From: Physcomitrium patens | Lineage: Eukaryota; Streptophyta; Bryopsida; Funariales; Funariaceae | Direction of reading: 5' to 3' | DNA length: 64,000 nucleotides | NCBI RefSeq assembly: GCF_000002425.4 | Contig: NC_037257.1 | Span: 15,324,708-15,388,707, forward strand | Part shown: positions 41,941 to 56,474 of the stretch, piece after piece | Numbering within the stretch: position 1 is the first letter of the stretch | Layout: each line of letters begins with the position of its first letter | Program-made: the position numbers and the translations under genes | The notes under the pieces: model-generated | The model's input: the letters and a program-made list of their open reading frames with translations, nothing else | The model's database searches: none | Told to the model about the DNA's origin: nothing

Positions 41941-44900
41941 ACAAAAAGAGTATGCTCAAGTTTGTTCAATCCCAATCCCAAATCCTTCAATTCTCTATAA
42001 TGTACCTTCCAAATTTCTTTAACAAAGGACCTTTGACAGCCATAATTACCACCACCACCGCCAAGTAAAATCTGCTCAAATCATGTATTGCATTGCACAC
42101 AGTAATTTTTATTTTCTTTTTTCTTATTTATAGGCTTCCTTATCCTAGTCTTGTCTTCAGAGCTCATAGATAAACTCCCTTCTGTAAAGTTGCAAAGTTT
42201 TGTTACAACACTTTTTGACTATACTAAGACATTTTGGGACAACTACTTGTTTTGAATTTTAACCATCACTCTTGCTTCAAAGAATATTTTTTTGTTGTCT
42301 TACACAATAGCACTTATTGTACATGGTACTTTTGTTTCTAGGAAGAATTTTTACAACTCAAAAAATTTACTGTTAGATTTTTTTCTCTAACACGAATATT
42401 TTATAAACAAGGATTCAAAATTGAATTAACTTCATTCAAAATTCGAACTTTCATAAGTATTAAATACCCTCTTTTTGTATTGATTCATCTCTGTGTTAGT
42501 TTTTTACACAGTCAATAATAATACATACCACATTGCTGTATCTAGCATTTCAAAAATATAAGTAATCTGATTTTAAATATGTATTTTGAATAAATTGGTG
42601 AGAATGAAAGTAAAAGAAACTATAAACCAAATCAAGTCTAAGGTTGGATCCTAATTAAAATCCATGCTAGATGTTTATTTTGATTTAATGTCAAACCTTG
42701 TTTACAAAGATAACTGCAAGCATTATTGCTATCTTTATTGTGTACAATTTGAAGTCAGAGTTTGAGTTTTTTGCATAAGATTTTTTTTCTTTTTTGTGTC
42801 TTGGTATAAATTAACTCGGAATGTTAACAAGATATTTGAGTTATTTGACTGTAATATGCACTTATAAGCAAGCATGCCCTTCTATAAACCATGTGTTAAC
42901 CAAAATAATGGCACTTGAGCACTTTCATCTATATAATATTTTTTATTCATTTTTAATTCCCACACATTAATAATAGGGAATATTTTTTAAATCTAATGCA
43001 AAGAAACTAGCAGTACTGAAATATGATTATTTACATTGAGATGTGTTTATAACAATGGATACCATTATCACTTACATATAATATTTTCTAAAATTATAAG
43101 TAGAATTTAAAGAAACTTGGTATTTGTAAATAAATAACAATTCTTTTATGAAAATATTGTTTTTCTTGTTTAAAAAAGACAAAAGAAAAAATCATATAGT
43201 TAAAAAACATTATTAAGTATGTATGGGTATATGTGTGTGTTTTAGGATGAAAAAATCATTGGCTTCAAGGCCCCTTATTCCTCGTCCCACCACATTCTCC
43301 CACGTTCTCTTGTGTTTTTGAGGATCTATTTAACAACCAAGACTAAATCTTCTAATTTGAAGGTTAAGAGGCCTCAAGCGAATTGATTGAGTTGGGAGGT
43401 TTTGAAAACAAGTAGTGATGAGGATGGCTGATATTACAAGATAGCAACAAAACTACCAACAAAAAAGTTGATTAAGTCACTTTAACCAACAAAAATAAAT
43501 GAAAAAGCATTGTTCAAGTAGCATTATTGATGGCATTGTAAATTTTTTTTTCTATAAAAAATGTAAGTTTTTTATTGGTAACATATGTAGTGGAATCAAT
43601 ATGGTTGTGTCTATAATAATTTGACATTTGTTAACATCAAAGTAGAGTGTTGATAATAGAGAAAGTATTTGGGAAAAATTGATTTGAGCCAATTAAATAA
43701 TGCCAAATAGAAGTGATTTTGATATTCATGAATTGTTGGATATATGTGATTTACTAGGGATTAGAACTATTTTATTATTTTTAAAAAATATAGTGGTTTA
43801 TAATCCATCTTGCTTTTACTTATTACAATGTCAAGTTCTTGACACAAACTACATATGTTATATTTAGAACATATTGCAACAATAGATTTAATTGTTGTAA
43901 TTCAAATCTAATATAGTTTGAATTAGTTATTATAGTTTTCTTTTAAAGATGTGTTGACATATACATGGATTCATAAGCTCGATAATTATCAAAGTTAGAA
44001 TACAATTTCTTGTTTTTAGATTTGTCAATTTTAATCTTCAAAAAGATAAATTTCAAATTAGGCATGTTTATTACTGTTGACAATTTTTTAGTATTGGTTT
44101 TTTTCTTTCTTTCTTTCTTTCTTTCTTTCTTGCTGCATTAAATTTTTCCTCAACATTGGCTTTCAATTCTTAAGTTTTATTGTTAGATCTACATAGACAT
44201 GATTTTGTGTGGCAATTGTAAAAAAATAGTTTGCAGTAGTTTGTAAATCTTTTAATTCAAGAAGCACATCCACTTGTATGTTAGGAATCTCTTCAAAATT
44301 ATAAGAAACATAGTTCTTAAAATTTTGTAACTTTAGAGATGTAGAAATATGACAGTAGATGTTGATTTGTATTCTATCCATACCAAATATATGTGCTCTT
44401 TTAAATTAAGGTGGAACTTTTGAAAAACATTTTTTTATGTGAAAACCTACAAATAAAATAATTTGATGTTTAATATTGAAAATCTATATATTTTCACGAA
44501 TTTTAAAAAAGATATGTTCTTTTTATATTCAAAGTTATAAACCTCAACAATACGAATACAATTAAATTTAAAATAAACAGTAGAACAATAGAAAACACAC
44601 CAAACAATATATGTATTTTTGTAGGTAATTGTAATGATATTGATGTTTTTTTAGAATAAAGATGTCAAAATCTCAACAATAAAAAATGGTTGATTTTTAT
44701 TTTTTAAAATAACATTATAAAATAGTTACAAACATTCTTGTAGTCATTTTTTTGTATGCAACATATAGATCAAAAAATACACGTAACACAAAGCAATATA
44801 AAATCAACCCAGTTTTACTAAGACCTTTTACAGACTATCAAAGATACATAAAAAAAAAATTGTATAATGCATGACATTAAAACATTTATACTAATCATTG

Positions 44901-47126
44901 TACAAACAACAACAAAAAAAAAAATCACTTTAAAAAAATCAAAAATTTAAAATATAAATTCTTAAAAATATATTAAATTAATAATAATAATAATAATAAT
45001 ACATCTACATATAAATTACAATAATTATTTTTTTTAAAAGAAAAAAATAAATATATGTATATATGTATCCACATTATGTTATGAATTTACAAAACTAAAC
45101 TAGTTTTTTGTATGTTTTCAATATATCCAAAAGTGTTTTTAAAAAGATTAAAACTGACAAACAGAAGTTATGGTCTCAAGAATATAAAATTAAAATAATT
45201 TATAAATTAAAAATAAAAAAATCAACCTATATTTATAATAAAAAATACACGTCATATTATAAACTTATGATAGTTGTAAAGTTCCGTACACATTTCCAAC
45301 ATATCCAATAACTTTTAATTTTTTCAAAAACTATTTACGTAAGAATTTCACATTTTATTTTTAAAATGAAATTTCAGAGTTTTTTTTTTAACTTAACTTT
45401 TAAAAATCAAAACTTTAAAAAATCACAACTATTGGCAAAGTTTGACAAGTATTCAAGTTGCATACATAATTTTAAATACATTATGCAGCAAAACATGGAC
45501 ATGGCTGTTTGGGCAGCAAAAATCTGTGTATTTTTGTAACAAATAATAACATAATATTGTTGCATATGATATTGATGACTATATGATGTGTAAATTATAA
45601 AATTATGGCGTTTTTGCAAATATTCCAGTAATTGTGTATATACCACACTCTATGTTGATGAAATTTGTGATTGAGGCTATAATTCACATCTTGTAGCTTT
45701 GCAAGTTCTATGTGCATTGTTGTCTATTCACTTATTTAAACTAAATAAAAATCGGCATTAGAAGCTATTAATTGTAGATCCTATCAATGCCTACAAAGTG
45801 GGGCATTTACTTTCAGATTGTACTTCTACTCTCTATAATTATATTACTCACTTAAAATCTTAGAAGAAGACATGAAAAGAATCATAAGTCTATTTATATG
45901 TGTATGATTTTAAAGAAAAATGAGTTCTATTCATACATTTCTTTTGGCATTTATTTAAAACAATGGTTGCTCTTGATTTTGTAATTCAAAATTTGGGGCA
46001 TAAAAAATAGAAATAAAGTAATTATGATGATTTGTGCTACTGATATATAAAGATATAGTCTAAAGCATATTTTTCTAAAAATATAATCCTTGCAATTGCT
46101 AGAGTAGTTGCTTATTTCATAGTACTTAGCAAAAAGAATATGATTCTTTGCATTGATCTTTTTTATTTATCCGATCACATGTTTCATAAAACTACACTAA
46201 GATTTTTCAATAACATTGATTGTAATAATCATAGTATTAATAATGAAGGATGCTTCAATTTATTTCAATACTTGAAACCCAATAAAGATTATAAGATTAA
46301 AACTGGAGAAATTATAAATTGTTATAACTAATTGTAATTAAAACAATCAAAAAATTCTTATTACATCAAAGCACTTTTTAGAATTATTTTGAAACAAACA
46401 TAAAACTTTACAAATATAAATACATAACTATGTTTTTGATTTTTTGATTTTTTATTATATTAAAATTTACTACTATGACAAGAAGACATGTTTAAAAGAT
46501 ATCTATCTACAGATCCTATGACCTTTTAACCTACCATTGTACTCTCAATCAATATTCTTCTAAAATCATATTCCATGTTTCTTCTATTTTTTTAAGAATT
46601 TGCTTTCTTTGGTGGTTTTTATATTGTCTCTCTCTTATTGATTATTAATTCTTCATAATCTTTTTTTATTATTTTATTTTTTTCTTTTTACTTTGATAAC
46701 TCTATTTTTTATTGGATTTAGATCTAGTATGTTGGAGCATATATGCTTATAGATTAGTATAGATATATTTTACAATGATTACTTAAATTTTGTATGTCTA
46801 TATAATTAATTTCATCTTTTTTTTATTAAAAAATAAACATATTTGAAAGATGCATTGTTTTATAATTATTTTGGTGTCAAATTCTAAATATGTTGATGAT
46901 AGTGGAGGAAAATTGATTTATTCTTGGCATATTAGAATATTTGTAAAAGAAAAATGGAGTATCTTTAAGATGTCTCAAAAAGCATAAGAAAAGTAGACAA
47001 TTAGTATGAGCTTTTGGATTAGAATATATACTTTATAAGCTAATTGTGAGGCCAAATTTCACCACTTGATGAAACCTATGCGACACAACAAGTCCAAGAG
47101 GTGGAATTGGACAGCTCCCAATTGTG
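41941..47126. other. AT-rich intergenic DNA
   Basis: No gene, RNA or transposon domain is recognised. It contains a (TTTC)n run at about 44102-44131, a (TAA)n run near 44980-45000 and scattered A/T homopolymers. The small open frames here have AT-driven amino-acid composition and no family resemblance. Confidence 0.65.
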
Positions 47127-49110
47127 TAATTGTTAGATTAATTTAAATCTTTATATTAAAAATTAAATTAGTTTTAGGCCTTCCAAGCAATGGTTACCAA
47201 TATTAAATTAACATGTTAAATGAAATTTACTATGCAAACACAGTAAAAATAATTAATTAAGTTATTACTATTAATTGACCATAAGAATAAAAACTTAAGT
47301 TTGAATTAAAAGCTAAGTTAAAAGTTAAGTTTTAAAAATAGTTAAAGTTAAAAATTAAGATTAAAAGGTTAAGTTAAAAGTTAAAATTAAAAGGTTAAGA
47401 AAAAAATTTAAGTTAAAAGTTAAGATTAAAGGTTAAGTGAAAAGTTAAAATTAAAAATTTAGTTTAATAGTTAAAGTTAAAAGTTAAAGTGAGAATATTA
47501 AAGGTTAAAAGTTAAAATTAAAATTTATTAGCCAAAAAGTGAAATGTGGAGCTTACAAGTCACTGTGAAGATGATAGTAAAAATAAAGTGAGAGAGGTGA
47601 AAGCAAAGGTACCTTGACAACACGTAAGGATTGAAGGCAGCGACCCCCTTCTACTCCAAAATTTTCCAAAATTTTTAATGAACTTTAATTTGAATGATTC
47701 TTAGCTTGTTGCAAGGTTGACTTGAAGATGCTTTTGATCCAACAATCCTTGTTGCAATCTAATGACTTAGTTGTGAAAATTCCTCCTTTGAAGTTGAGTG
47801 ATTCAAACTGCCTTGATGACCAACCCTCTTCACTTAGAAATTCACTACAAATTTAGATTGTCTTTAAATTCAACAAAACTTGTGTCTTTCAGAGCTTAGC
47901 TTATAAAGCTTGATGCTTCCAAAATTTCAAATAAAGCCAATCATCAAGTACTGAGAAATGCCTTTCCAAACTCGATTGATTCAAACTACAAAGGCAGTCG
48001 ACTCCCTCAAATTAAAAAATTCACCAAAAATTCCTTCTTACTCCAAATCAAGCGAATCTTATCTTGTCAAAAAGCTAACAACAAAATCTACAATTATTCA
48101 GAATCTCACATTGAAAAAATTGAAACTAAGTGACTGATTGAAGAAAATCCGAGGCCCTTGAAACCCTTGGGGTATTTGAAAGGCAAAGGAGATATCTACT
48201 TCAATGAAATATATTTTAAAACTTAATGACCATCCTTCACAATGAAAAATCCATGCATACACAATCACAAGGTTTGTAATGAGAATTAAAATCTAAATAA
48301 AATTAAGATTAGGCTTTTGGCCAAATTCTGGCATAGCTCTACTCTTCACCCAAAAGAGGAGAGAGAGAGGGCTTGGAAAACCAAGCCTTTCTTATTCAAT
48401 TGAGTGGAGGCTCATGGAAGGGTGGCTACATCTTCACCCTTGATTTTTAAGATCCCTAATCTAGATCTACGGCCTTCATTCATCCAAGAGCCAATCTCGT
48501 TACCAAGGCTGATGGTTCTTGTAAGTAGTCAAGAAAGCATTTTTTTTTTTTTTTTTTTGTAAATCTAACTTCACTATTATATTCAAAACACCTTTTTAAG
48601 CTAAGATCGACTACTTACATGCCTCAATCCATGCTCAATTATAATTTTTATGGAAGTTTTTACTTACAAGGATCTTGGCAATTTTTGTTAAATTCTTCAA
48701 AATGAGAATTTCGTTGCTTCTCTTGTATTTTAAAGGAAAGGTTGCTGATCTTGTTTTCTTCACTCCACGAGGTAAATCCAGTGCTACCATTGCATTAAAA
48801 AGACTCCCATTAAGTAGAAGAACCACCATGCCACTTGAATTTATCGAATTTGGAAGAAAATCCAAAATTATCATTGCTAACTTCCCTAAATTGTTTACAG
48901 AATTATAACTCCAACTCCTAAATTATGTGAATGATTATAGATGCACTACTAGGCTTTTAGTCAATCCTTAGAGTAATGACTAACAACCTCTAAATTATTA
49001 AACTAACTAAGTTGCTATTCTAATTTTCTAACTCTTATCACTTTAGTCCTAATTAACCTAATTCAAGGAATTAGGCTATAATTTATACCATCAACGATTG
49101 TAATCCTAAA
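47127..49110. other. Possible non-coding LTR-like block
   Basis: Starts at TGTTAGATTAATTTAAATC and may end near ATACCATCA (about 49101-49110). It is less AT-rich between 47560 and 48520, with pyrimidine runs and a T18 run at about 48541-48558. No coding domain is found. The ends are guesses and no target duplication was found, so this is only a candidate solo LTR. Confidence 0.25.
47280..47530 (+). repeat. AGTTAAAAGTTAAG minisatellite
   Basis: Roughly 250 bases of imperfect steps built from GTTAAAAGTTAAG and AGATTAAAAG. The period is irregular at 10-14 bases. It is absent elsewhere in the window. Confidence 0.85.
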
Positions 49111-49178
49111 AATTCTATAAAACTAAATTCTACTTATATAAATCCTAATCTAATATGTTTAATTATCATAAAATTGGG

Positions 49179-49209
<31 letters not shown>

Positions 49210-49968
49210 GAGTATAATTGAGAGCTCACACTAATTTTCACCACTTTATGCCAAATCGACCATATCATAGCAATATTCTAAGGAACTTGCATCTAAATCC
49301 ACATATTCTTCAAATTGAGAGAAAATAGATATAAGATATTTGTACATTATTTATTTGAAACTATAGAATTGACTTACAATGATGAGATGAAAAGCTTTTG
49401 CTCTATATTAGCAAAATATTAAACATAGTCTATCTTAGTTTCAAGAAAACATAAGTTTGTATCTTTAAGAAGCAATTAAGCAATAATAAAATCTTTACAA
49501 AAAATAAATCATCAAAAAAATTGATTTGGAAAAGGTTAGAATTTTAATCTATTATTCTAAATATTGTACAATTTTCTTCTAAAACTACAAAAATTTACAA
49601 GACTCTATCTTTATTGAACTTCATCTAAGAAAAAATACCAATGTTTACTACTTTAGCATTCAAAAGGAGACTAAATGTTATCATTCTATATTAAAAAAAT
49701 AAACTAATTATTTTATGCTAATATATAATGTAAAGATACTAATTCTATCTAAGCATTTAGATCTGCATTTATTGTGAATACAAATATTGACAAAGTATTT
49801 TAAATTTTTAAATTTTTAAAAGAATATAAAGTTATATTTTTTAAAGGATCCATATTTTTTTAAAATGTAACAAAGTATAGTTCAAATTTATTTTTTGAAT
49901 ATTTTTATTAGTTTATTATATTTTCAAATTTTAAAGAAAAATTAGTCATAAATTCTAAAAAAAATCTA

Positions 49969-50015
<47 letters not shown>

Positions 50016-50508
50016 GAAGAAAATTTTAAAATTCAAAAACTCAAAAAAATATATTATTTTATAAAATTTACTTAGAATTTATATTTTAAATTTAAATAAG
50101 ATTCGTAGAAATAAAATTATGTATTAGAATATGAAATTAAAATATATTACAAAGCCAAAAAAAATTTAATTAAAAATATATTTGCAACATAATCTGAAAT
50201 GCAAAAGAGATTAATTTGCTCAAAAGTTATTAGCTTGATATTCTTTTAAATAGTAGAATTATTTTATATAAATCTATTTACATACCATCTTAAGTTGGTA
50301 TATTTTGATAGAAAATTTATTGAAAAGAAAAAAATATTTTTAAGTTTATAATTCTTAATTAAAAAACCATGTCTTAAATAAAAATATCAAAATAGATAAT
50401 AAAAAGTTTAAGTCATTTTATTATTAAATATTTTACGATAAATATAAATCATATATTATTTAATAATAAAATAAAATAAACTTACAATCTTTGTTACTTT
50501 TTATTATC

Positions 50509-50541
<33 letters not shown>

Positions 50542-51355
50542 GCATGTGTGTGTGTGTGTTATGCGTATTATAATGAGATTACTTGTAATATAATCAAATT
50601 GCTTTCATGAGAGTTCTAAAGAAGGAAAGTAAAGATGAAACAAAAATAAGAGACATTACTCCTTGCAATATAATATATGCCATATTTGGTAGGGATTTAG
50701 AATGCTTTTTTGAGATTCTTTAAGGAATTTAGTGGCTCTAGTATTTAGCTTGATATAACCACAATTAAGTGTAAATATTGTTTTATATCTTAGTAAAAAA
50801 AACTTTACAATGTATCAATATCTATATATGTCTATTTTTTATTTTTTTTAAATACTACCTATATCAAAACCAAAAATATTTGCTAAATCTTGAATTATTG
50901 AATGGAAAATACACAATTATAAACTTTAGCAACTTATCTTTCATATCTAAAATAGGTTGGTAATAGATAACATTTTCAATATTGAAGATGAAGGTTTTGT
51001 AAGGAGCACAAGTTTTGTACAATCTTCAAGCATTTTGCTTCCTTGGGGGAAAATTGAGTATAGTATGGTTTGAAGGTTGTTATCTTAGTGGACAATTGAT
51101 GCCATATTGTCTATTATTTTTCATGTTTCTTTAAACTAAAATTTCCTTCGTACATGATCTTGGCTGCAATTCTTATCCAATGCAAAAGTTAATGATGTGG
51201 CTACTCAGTTCTTTTGATTTGTTGGAGCATTAGTAAGCCCTATCTTATATGCAAATATTCACTACAATGTGCCATTACATTGGAGCTTTAGTAAATTATG
51301 TAGAATGAAGGTTTATTTAAGGATAGTGGATGTATTAGCTTAACATGAAGTGATT
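49111..51355. other. AT-rich intergenic DNA with microsatellites
   Basis: A 29-base A run (49179-49207), (AT)n at about 49973-50012 and a compound (TA)n(TG)n near 50510-50560. I see nothing coding. Confidence 0.7.
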
Positions 51356-51594
51356 TGTTTATATTACTCACATACATTACTTTATTGATTATTTATTAAT
51401 TTTAATATATATAAGAATTATTAATCATTCTTAAGATTATTATTATAAGACTTGAAGAGTCAAATAACACTATTAATTATTTCTAAAGATTGAGTTAATC
51501 ATCTGCAAACTTTGGTAATGATCTAGAATTAATCACCTAGTAATGTTATAGTAGTAACTCGCAAATTGTTAGTTTCAATGTATTTAATTCAACA
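51356..51594 (-). repeat. 3' LTR of copia H
   Basis: Shares ATCTGCAAACTTTGGTAATG, GAATTAATCACCTA and TGTATTTAATTCAACA (plus-strand reading) with the other LTR. The minus strand starts TGTTGAATTAAAT. Confidence 0.8.
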
Positions 51595-52469
51595 CTTCTT
51601 CTTGTACTAGAGTCCACCTACAATGATCTTAAGCAATAGTAGTAATAGATAAGTAGCAAAAAAAATTTAAATAAATATATATTATAAGAAGTATTTTACA
51701 ATAATTCTTTAACTTTTGGTTGTACTTATTGATAAAGTTGTATTAAATATTTTTTGTAGTAGGAATTATTTTTATTAGGTTTATAGTTAATTGTGGTGGT
51801 ACTACATAGAGTCTATGCAAGCTTATTTTTTTTTGCCATAAGATTGTTGGAGAATTTATATCAATATTTGGTAAGAGTTAGAGTTTTGAAAAAAAATCCT
51901 TCAAATTAATACAACTTCAAGTAACTTTTGATGTAACTGGAATTGTGTCTACTAGCATAGGGTTTAAAAAACTTTATGGTATTCAAGTAGATATTCAACC
52001 AAAGATATATAAATTGTGGAGTAAGTGCAAAGCACAATTAAATGGATTCAAAGAAGCCAAGTTACAAAGTTTTAAAGATTAAAATTCTGCAAAAAACTAT
52101 TTAAAAGAATAAGTATAGATTTAAATCTGTATAGAGTTGAGTATGAAAAGTATGCCAATTGCTTCATACATACAATAGTATGTGAAGGTTTTTAATAGTT
52201 TGGTTAAAATGTTGGCTTGTTGCTCAAACGTAGGTACATAGTTGACTATTATATTTGCTACTAGGCTTATTTCTTTAATAAAATGAAATTATATTTTCAT
52301 GTGCTTAATTCAAGAATGTAATATTATAGATTATTAAACTAGTAGGTACTAGTTCATTACAACTCTACTTATTATCAAGAATCAAAGATGGACCAATACT
52401 ACAGATTTGTAATTTTTATAAAATTTGTTGCAAGTGCATTGCATCTTTTGCAGCTTTTAAAAGCACTTA

Positions 52470-52620
52470 ATATTCTCCTTTGGTAGTATTTAATACAACC
52501 ATTATTTGTCTCTTTTTAGACTATTCAATTAAAACTTCTTCTTTTTTATGCATAAGACTAGATATTGATCATCTAGTTTATGGATACCTTATGTAATCTG
52601 TGTCTACATAACTCATATGA
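52470..52620 (-). pseudogene. RNase H remnant, copia H
   Basis: The minus strand reads GYVDTDYIRYP, TR-SISSLMHK, then MVVLNTTKGEY, the counterpart of the copia G-Y-x-D-A-D-(Y/W), R-S-x-S-G-Y and S-T-T-E-A-E-Y motifs. Stops are inside. Confidence 0.75.
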
Positions 52621-53059
52621 ATAAGATTGTTTGTTTGTAGAAAGAAATGCTAATATTGAAAATTTCTTTTAGATATTGCAATACTTATTTTGCAGCAATT
52701 ATGTGCCCTTCTTGTGGATTTTTTTTGTATTTGCTCAAGGTATTAGCCGCAAAATTAATATTGGGCTTTAAAATCAGAGAGGCATAAAAAAATCTGCCAA
52801 TTAATGAGTATTAATTTAACTTATTAACTAATGATTGTTGCATGTCGGTTTGGAGGTGCGTATTAGAGCACATGGAATTTTGTGTTGGATTACAATTGAA
52901 CATGTCAAATTTGTGTAGCAATTTGTTGCTGTACATTTCTTGAAGTAATTATATATTAGATGGATCTCATTTCAACTCTGCTCCAAAATGAATAATGGAA
53001 TTTTTTAGCTTGGTCATTTCAAATGTTTGTAATAGTTGCAAGATTAACTTTTGAATTTC

Positions 53060-53560
53060 TATAGAATTGCCACTCAAAATGATAAGATCATTTACATAAA
53101 GGAGTATAATTATGTATTATCTATTGTTGATGGAGTAGTATAGATTGTAATCTGTTGAACTCTTAATCAATCTTTCTTTTATGACATGAGAATCTATTTA
53201 TAAGTAGCATGCACATGATAATTGTTTGGATCCATATAGGGCTCAGATCAATCTATATAATTTTTTTTTATTGTGTTGTAGTTTGAAAATCAAGTAATAT
53301 GTCCATATATACTCCATCAACTCCATCCAGGCTCCAATACTTTCATGCTCTAAGTTCTAGAATCAATCAAATAGTACTTTGTCTAACTAATGGAATATAT
53401 ATATGTCAAAATAATCCACGCCTTGAATTTATTCAAATTCTCTTACAACTAAGCTTGCTTTCAATTTATCAGGTTTGCCATTGTGTTTTTTTTTTACTTT
53501 GATTTTGACTTTGACTTTGAATATCCATTTTGAGGTGATAGCTTGCTTTCTTTTTAATAA
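53060..53560 (-). pseudogene. Reverse transcriptase remnant, copia H
   Basis: The catalytic block on the minus strand near 53110-53078 reads LLYVNDLIIL, where YVDD has become YVND by a G-to-A change. The upstream RT section is present but broken by stops. Confidence 0.75.
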
Positions 53561-54319
53561 GTCTACAATCTTTGAGGTTCCATTCTTGGTGATTGAATCT
53601 ACTTTGTCTTATATAGCCTTTTTTCAGTCCCTGTGTTCAATGGTCTACTTGTAGTGTTAAGATTTAATATATTTTATCAAGTACATTAGGTGATTCTTGA
53701 GCCTAATGCTTGGTCTTTTATCTCTGATGGAATATTGATGGTGTATGTATCCATCAAAAATAATTATACAATATTTTGTTTTAATGTCTATGTTAGAAAG
53801 AAGTTTAGTAAGTTGTGGTATATTCTAGTGTATTAGTATGTTGTGGTGAATGAGTTGATGATGGTCTGAGTTGTTTTCATTATTTTCAATAGTTCTTGTA
53901 GTTATAAGAATTGTCTTATATTGTGAATAATTCTTTATTAGTTTTTGTAAAATATTAAAATTTAATTTTGGTTTTATCACATATTACATCTCTAGATATT
54001 ATAATCTTGTAAGTTGAAGGATCAAACATTTAATATGCTTTTGTTTACTCATTGAAATCCATGAATATATACTTCTTTGTTTTCTTCTCTAATTTGCTTC
54101 TCTTTGTCTGTAGTATATGAATGAGCACAAGGCATTCAAAAAAACCACAAAACTCACATGAAGTTTGATTTTGTAGTATCTTTTATAAAGAGTAACTTTA
54201 TAGTTTACAATAGTAGGACTTTTGTTTATTAGAAATTTTTTTCTATTGATTGTCCTGCATCATAAGTAACCTAGATGATTGCAACTACTAAGCAATTAAC
54301 ACATTCTTTCAAAAATTAT

Positions 54320-54430
54320 CTTATTACATTGCTTTACAACACCGTTTTGCTTTAAGGTGTGAGGTTGTGAAAATTCCCGCTTAATGCCATGCATGTTGCA
54401 ATAGTTTTGAAAATCATGCAACACAAACTT
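54320..54430 (-). pseudogene. Integrase remnant, copia H
   Basis: The minus strand reads YCNMHGIKREFSQPHTLKQN then GVVKQC, matching the conserved copia integrase stretch around the catalytic Glu. That Glu is Lys here (V-K instead of A-E). Confidence 0.72.
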
Positions 54431-55489
54431 TCCTCAATAGCCTATACATAAGCCTTCAATTCTTTGTCTTTTTTTTTTTATGAGTTGCTTTAAGATTTTG
54501 AATTTTTATAACGTTTTTTATTTTGCACACATGAAGAACATCCATGACTTCTTCAAGAAATTGTCATTGAAAATTGCATAATATTGTAAGCCATTAAGCA
54601 AGAAAAATCTCATTATACCAATTAAATCAAAGCACAATAATTGTAACACTTTCATGGCTTAGGTAGCTAATTTTCAAAAAAAATGTTCACAATGTTGTTT
54701 CTTAGCTAAGCAAAATTTGCATTAAAAAATATTGTTGATTTTGTATGGGCCATTCCTTCAATCACAATGTCGTGTTGTAATTAACTTTTAGTTTTGATTT
54801 ATGATCTAACATTGGAGGTTTAAAAATACAACTATTTTTTCAATTTTTTCTAAGCATCCTATTAAAATTAATTTTTTTTATAAGATTGGGCATATAAATA
54901 ATCATGTTAAGTTTTATTTTTCTATCAGTGGTATAAAGTGTGCCATTGCCAATTCTCTCTATGAAATGTTTTTTTCTTCATATTGTCATTACAATACCTT
55001 GATTTTTTGGTACATATGATTCAAAGAACTTCTTGTTTCTCATTACATATTATATTATTCCAAAACTAAGATAACATAGTTGGTTCTTTTCAAGCCCTTC
55101 TATGATTTTTGTAAGCACAATATCTTTGGTCATGTTTGATATGTTGTGATTTTTATATATTATCAAACTGACATTGTTATCTTCATTCTGTATTACATAT
55201 TTGTTGTGACATAAACAAGAAGGTGATTCAATGATCTGCACATAAAATACCAAAATCTGTTATGTTGATCATTGAATGGTGATCTTTGCTGAAAACAACA
55301 TTATGCAACTTAAGACTGTACTCATGTTAAGTAATTGCCATATTGAATTGAGTTATGATCTTTGTGCCAATAGATATGTGTTCTTTCACAATTGAAATTG
55401 TGACTTTATAAAGAAGAATGATTGTACAAAAAGTGTATTGTTATTGCTTCTTTGTCTCCTAGTCTATTCTTATACAGCTTAGGAGAATA

Positions 55490-55860
55490 TGATTTATTCT
55501 ACAACTTTAAGTTGATTGTTACAAAGCTTATTAGTTTATCCAAAATCTTTAAACTTTGGATTATTCCATCATAGCTAGGAAGAAGTCCATTCAAAGTAAG
55601 TTGTACAAGCATTTCATCTACCATCTTATGTTCAAAAGTAGATAGGTTGTTCTTTAAGTCTGTGGCAATTTGTAAGTACTCTTCAATTGAGTTGTCTTTT
55701 GCCATTTGCATATTGTGAAGATAGATGTATAATAAATAGATTTGTGATGAGTCACTAACTTCAAATATGTTTTTTTAAAGCTTGCCAAGTACTAAGGGAT
55801 CTTCACTTTTAGAAATTATTTCTATAAACTCAACTTTCACAGCTATCACAATTAATGCCT
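55490..55860 (-). pseudogene. Gag remnant, copia H
   Basis: A 70-codon open piece, MQMAKDNSIEEYLQIATDLK then MLVQLTLNGLLPSYDGIIQS, typical of copia gag (the S-I-x-E-x-L and L-P-x-S-Y motifs). Confidence 0.85.
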
Positions 55861-56235
55861 AAGCCTTGAACTTTTGAATCTTGAATTATTCAAAAGTGAA
55901 TGTTGGTGCCTCTATTATGGTTGGAAAAAAAAATTGGTACCATCTTCTTTTCTATTAGATCCCACATATTTTCTCTCTTCAATAATGCCTTCATCTTTTA
56001 ACTTCTATACATTGTAAGTTGCCAACTCTTCTAGCTTAATGCTTTTGCTAATTGTGATTATAGATGACTATTCACTTGACATATTAACTAGCTTGTTATA
56101 AGAACAAAATACTATAAGCCTTTAAGAGCAATGCTTCACTAGTGAGACTCATTATTATAAATTTATTCTAATGAAAGAAAAAGCTATTCTAGTAGCAATG
56201 CTCACTAGTGAAATATTAACTCTGCTTTGATACCA

Positions 56236-56474
56236 TATTGAGATCAATCATACATATAACTTTATTAGTTACTTGTTAACTTAAATACATGTAAAAATTA
56301 TGAATTATTCTTATGGTTGTTGTTACTAGTTTCAAAGAGTTGAACGACACTTTCAATTATTTCCCAAGGTTGACTTACTCATCTGCAAACTTTGGTGATG
56401 ATCTTGAATTAATCACCTAATGACGTGACAATGGTAATTTGCAAGTTGTTAGTTCTGTTGCATTTAATTCAACA
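56236..56474 (-). repeat. 5' LTR of copia H
   Basis: The minus strand begins TGTTGAATTAAATGC at 56474 and reaches the primer site at 56235, ending TCAATA. The final base pair is TA instead of CA, as in copia I. Confidence 0.82.

Larger units (their letters stand above)
51356..56474 (-). mobile_element. Ty1/copia element H, degenerate, minus strand
   Basis: Two related LTRs bound it: 56236-56474 (5' in element sense) and about 51356-51594 (3'). Flanking tgatt at 51351-51355 and 56475-56479 is a candidate target duplication. Next to the 5' LTR, the minus-strand primer site TGGTATCAAAGC (56235-56224) differs from the canonical initiator tRNA-Met site by one G-to-A change. Inside are gag, integrase, RT and RNase H remnants in the copia order. 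Confidence 0.82.

Noticed and set aside
53299..53502. 67-codon plus-strand frame beginning MSIYTPSTPS
   Set aside because: It overlaps the antisense of the copia H RT region and has no independent support.
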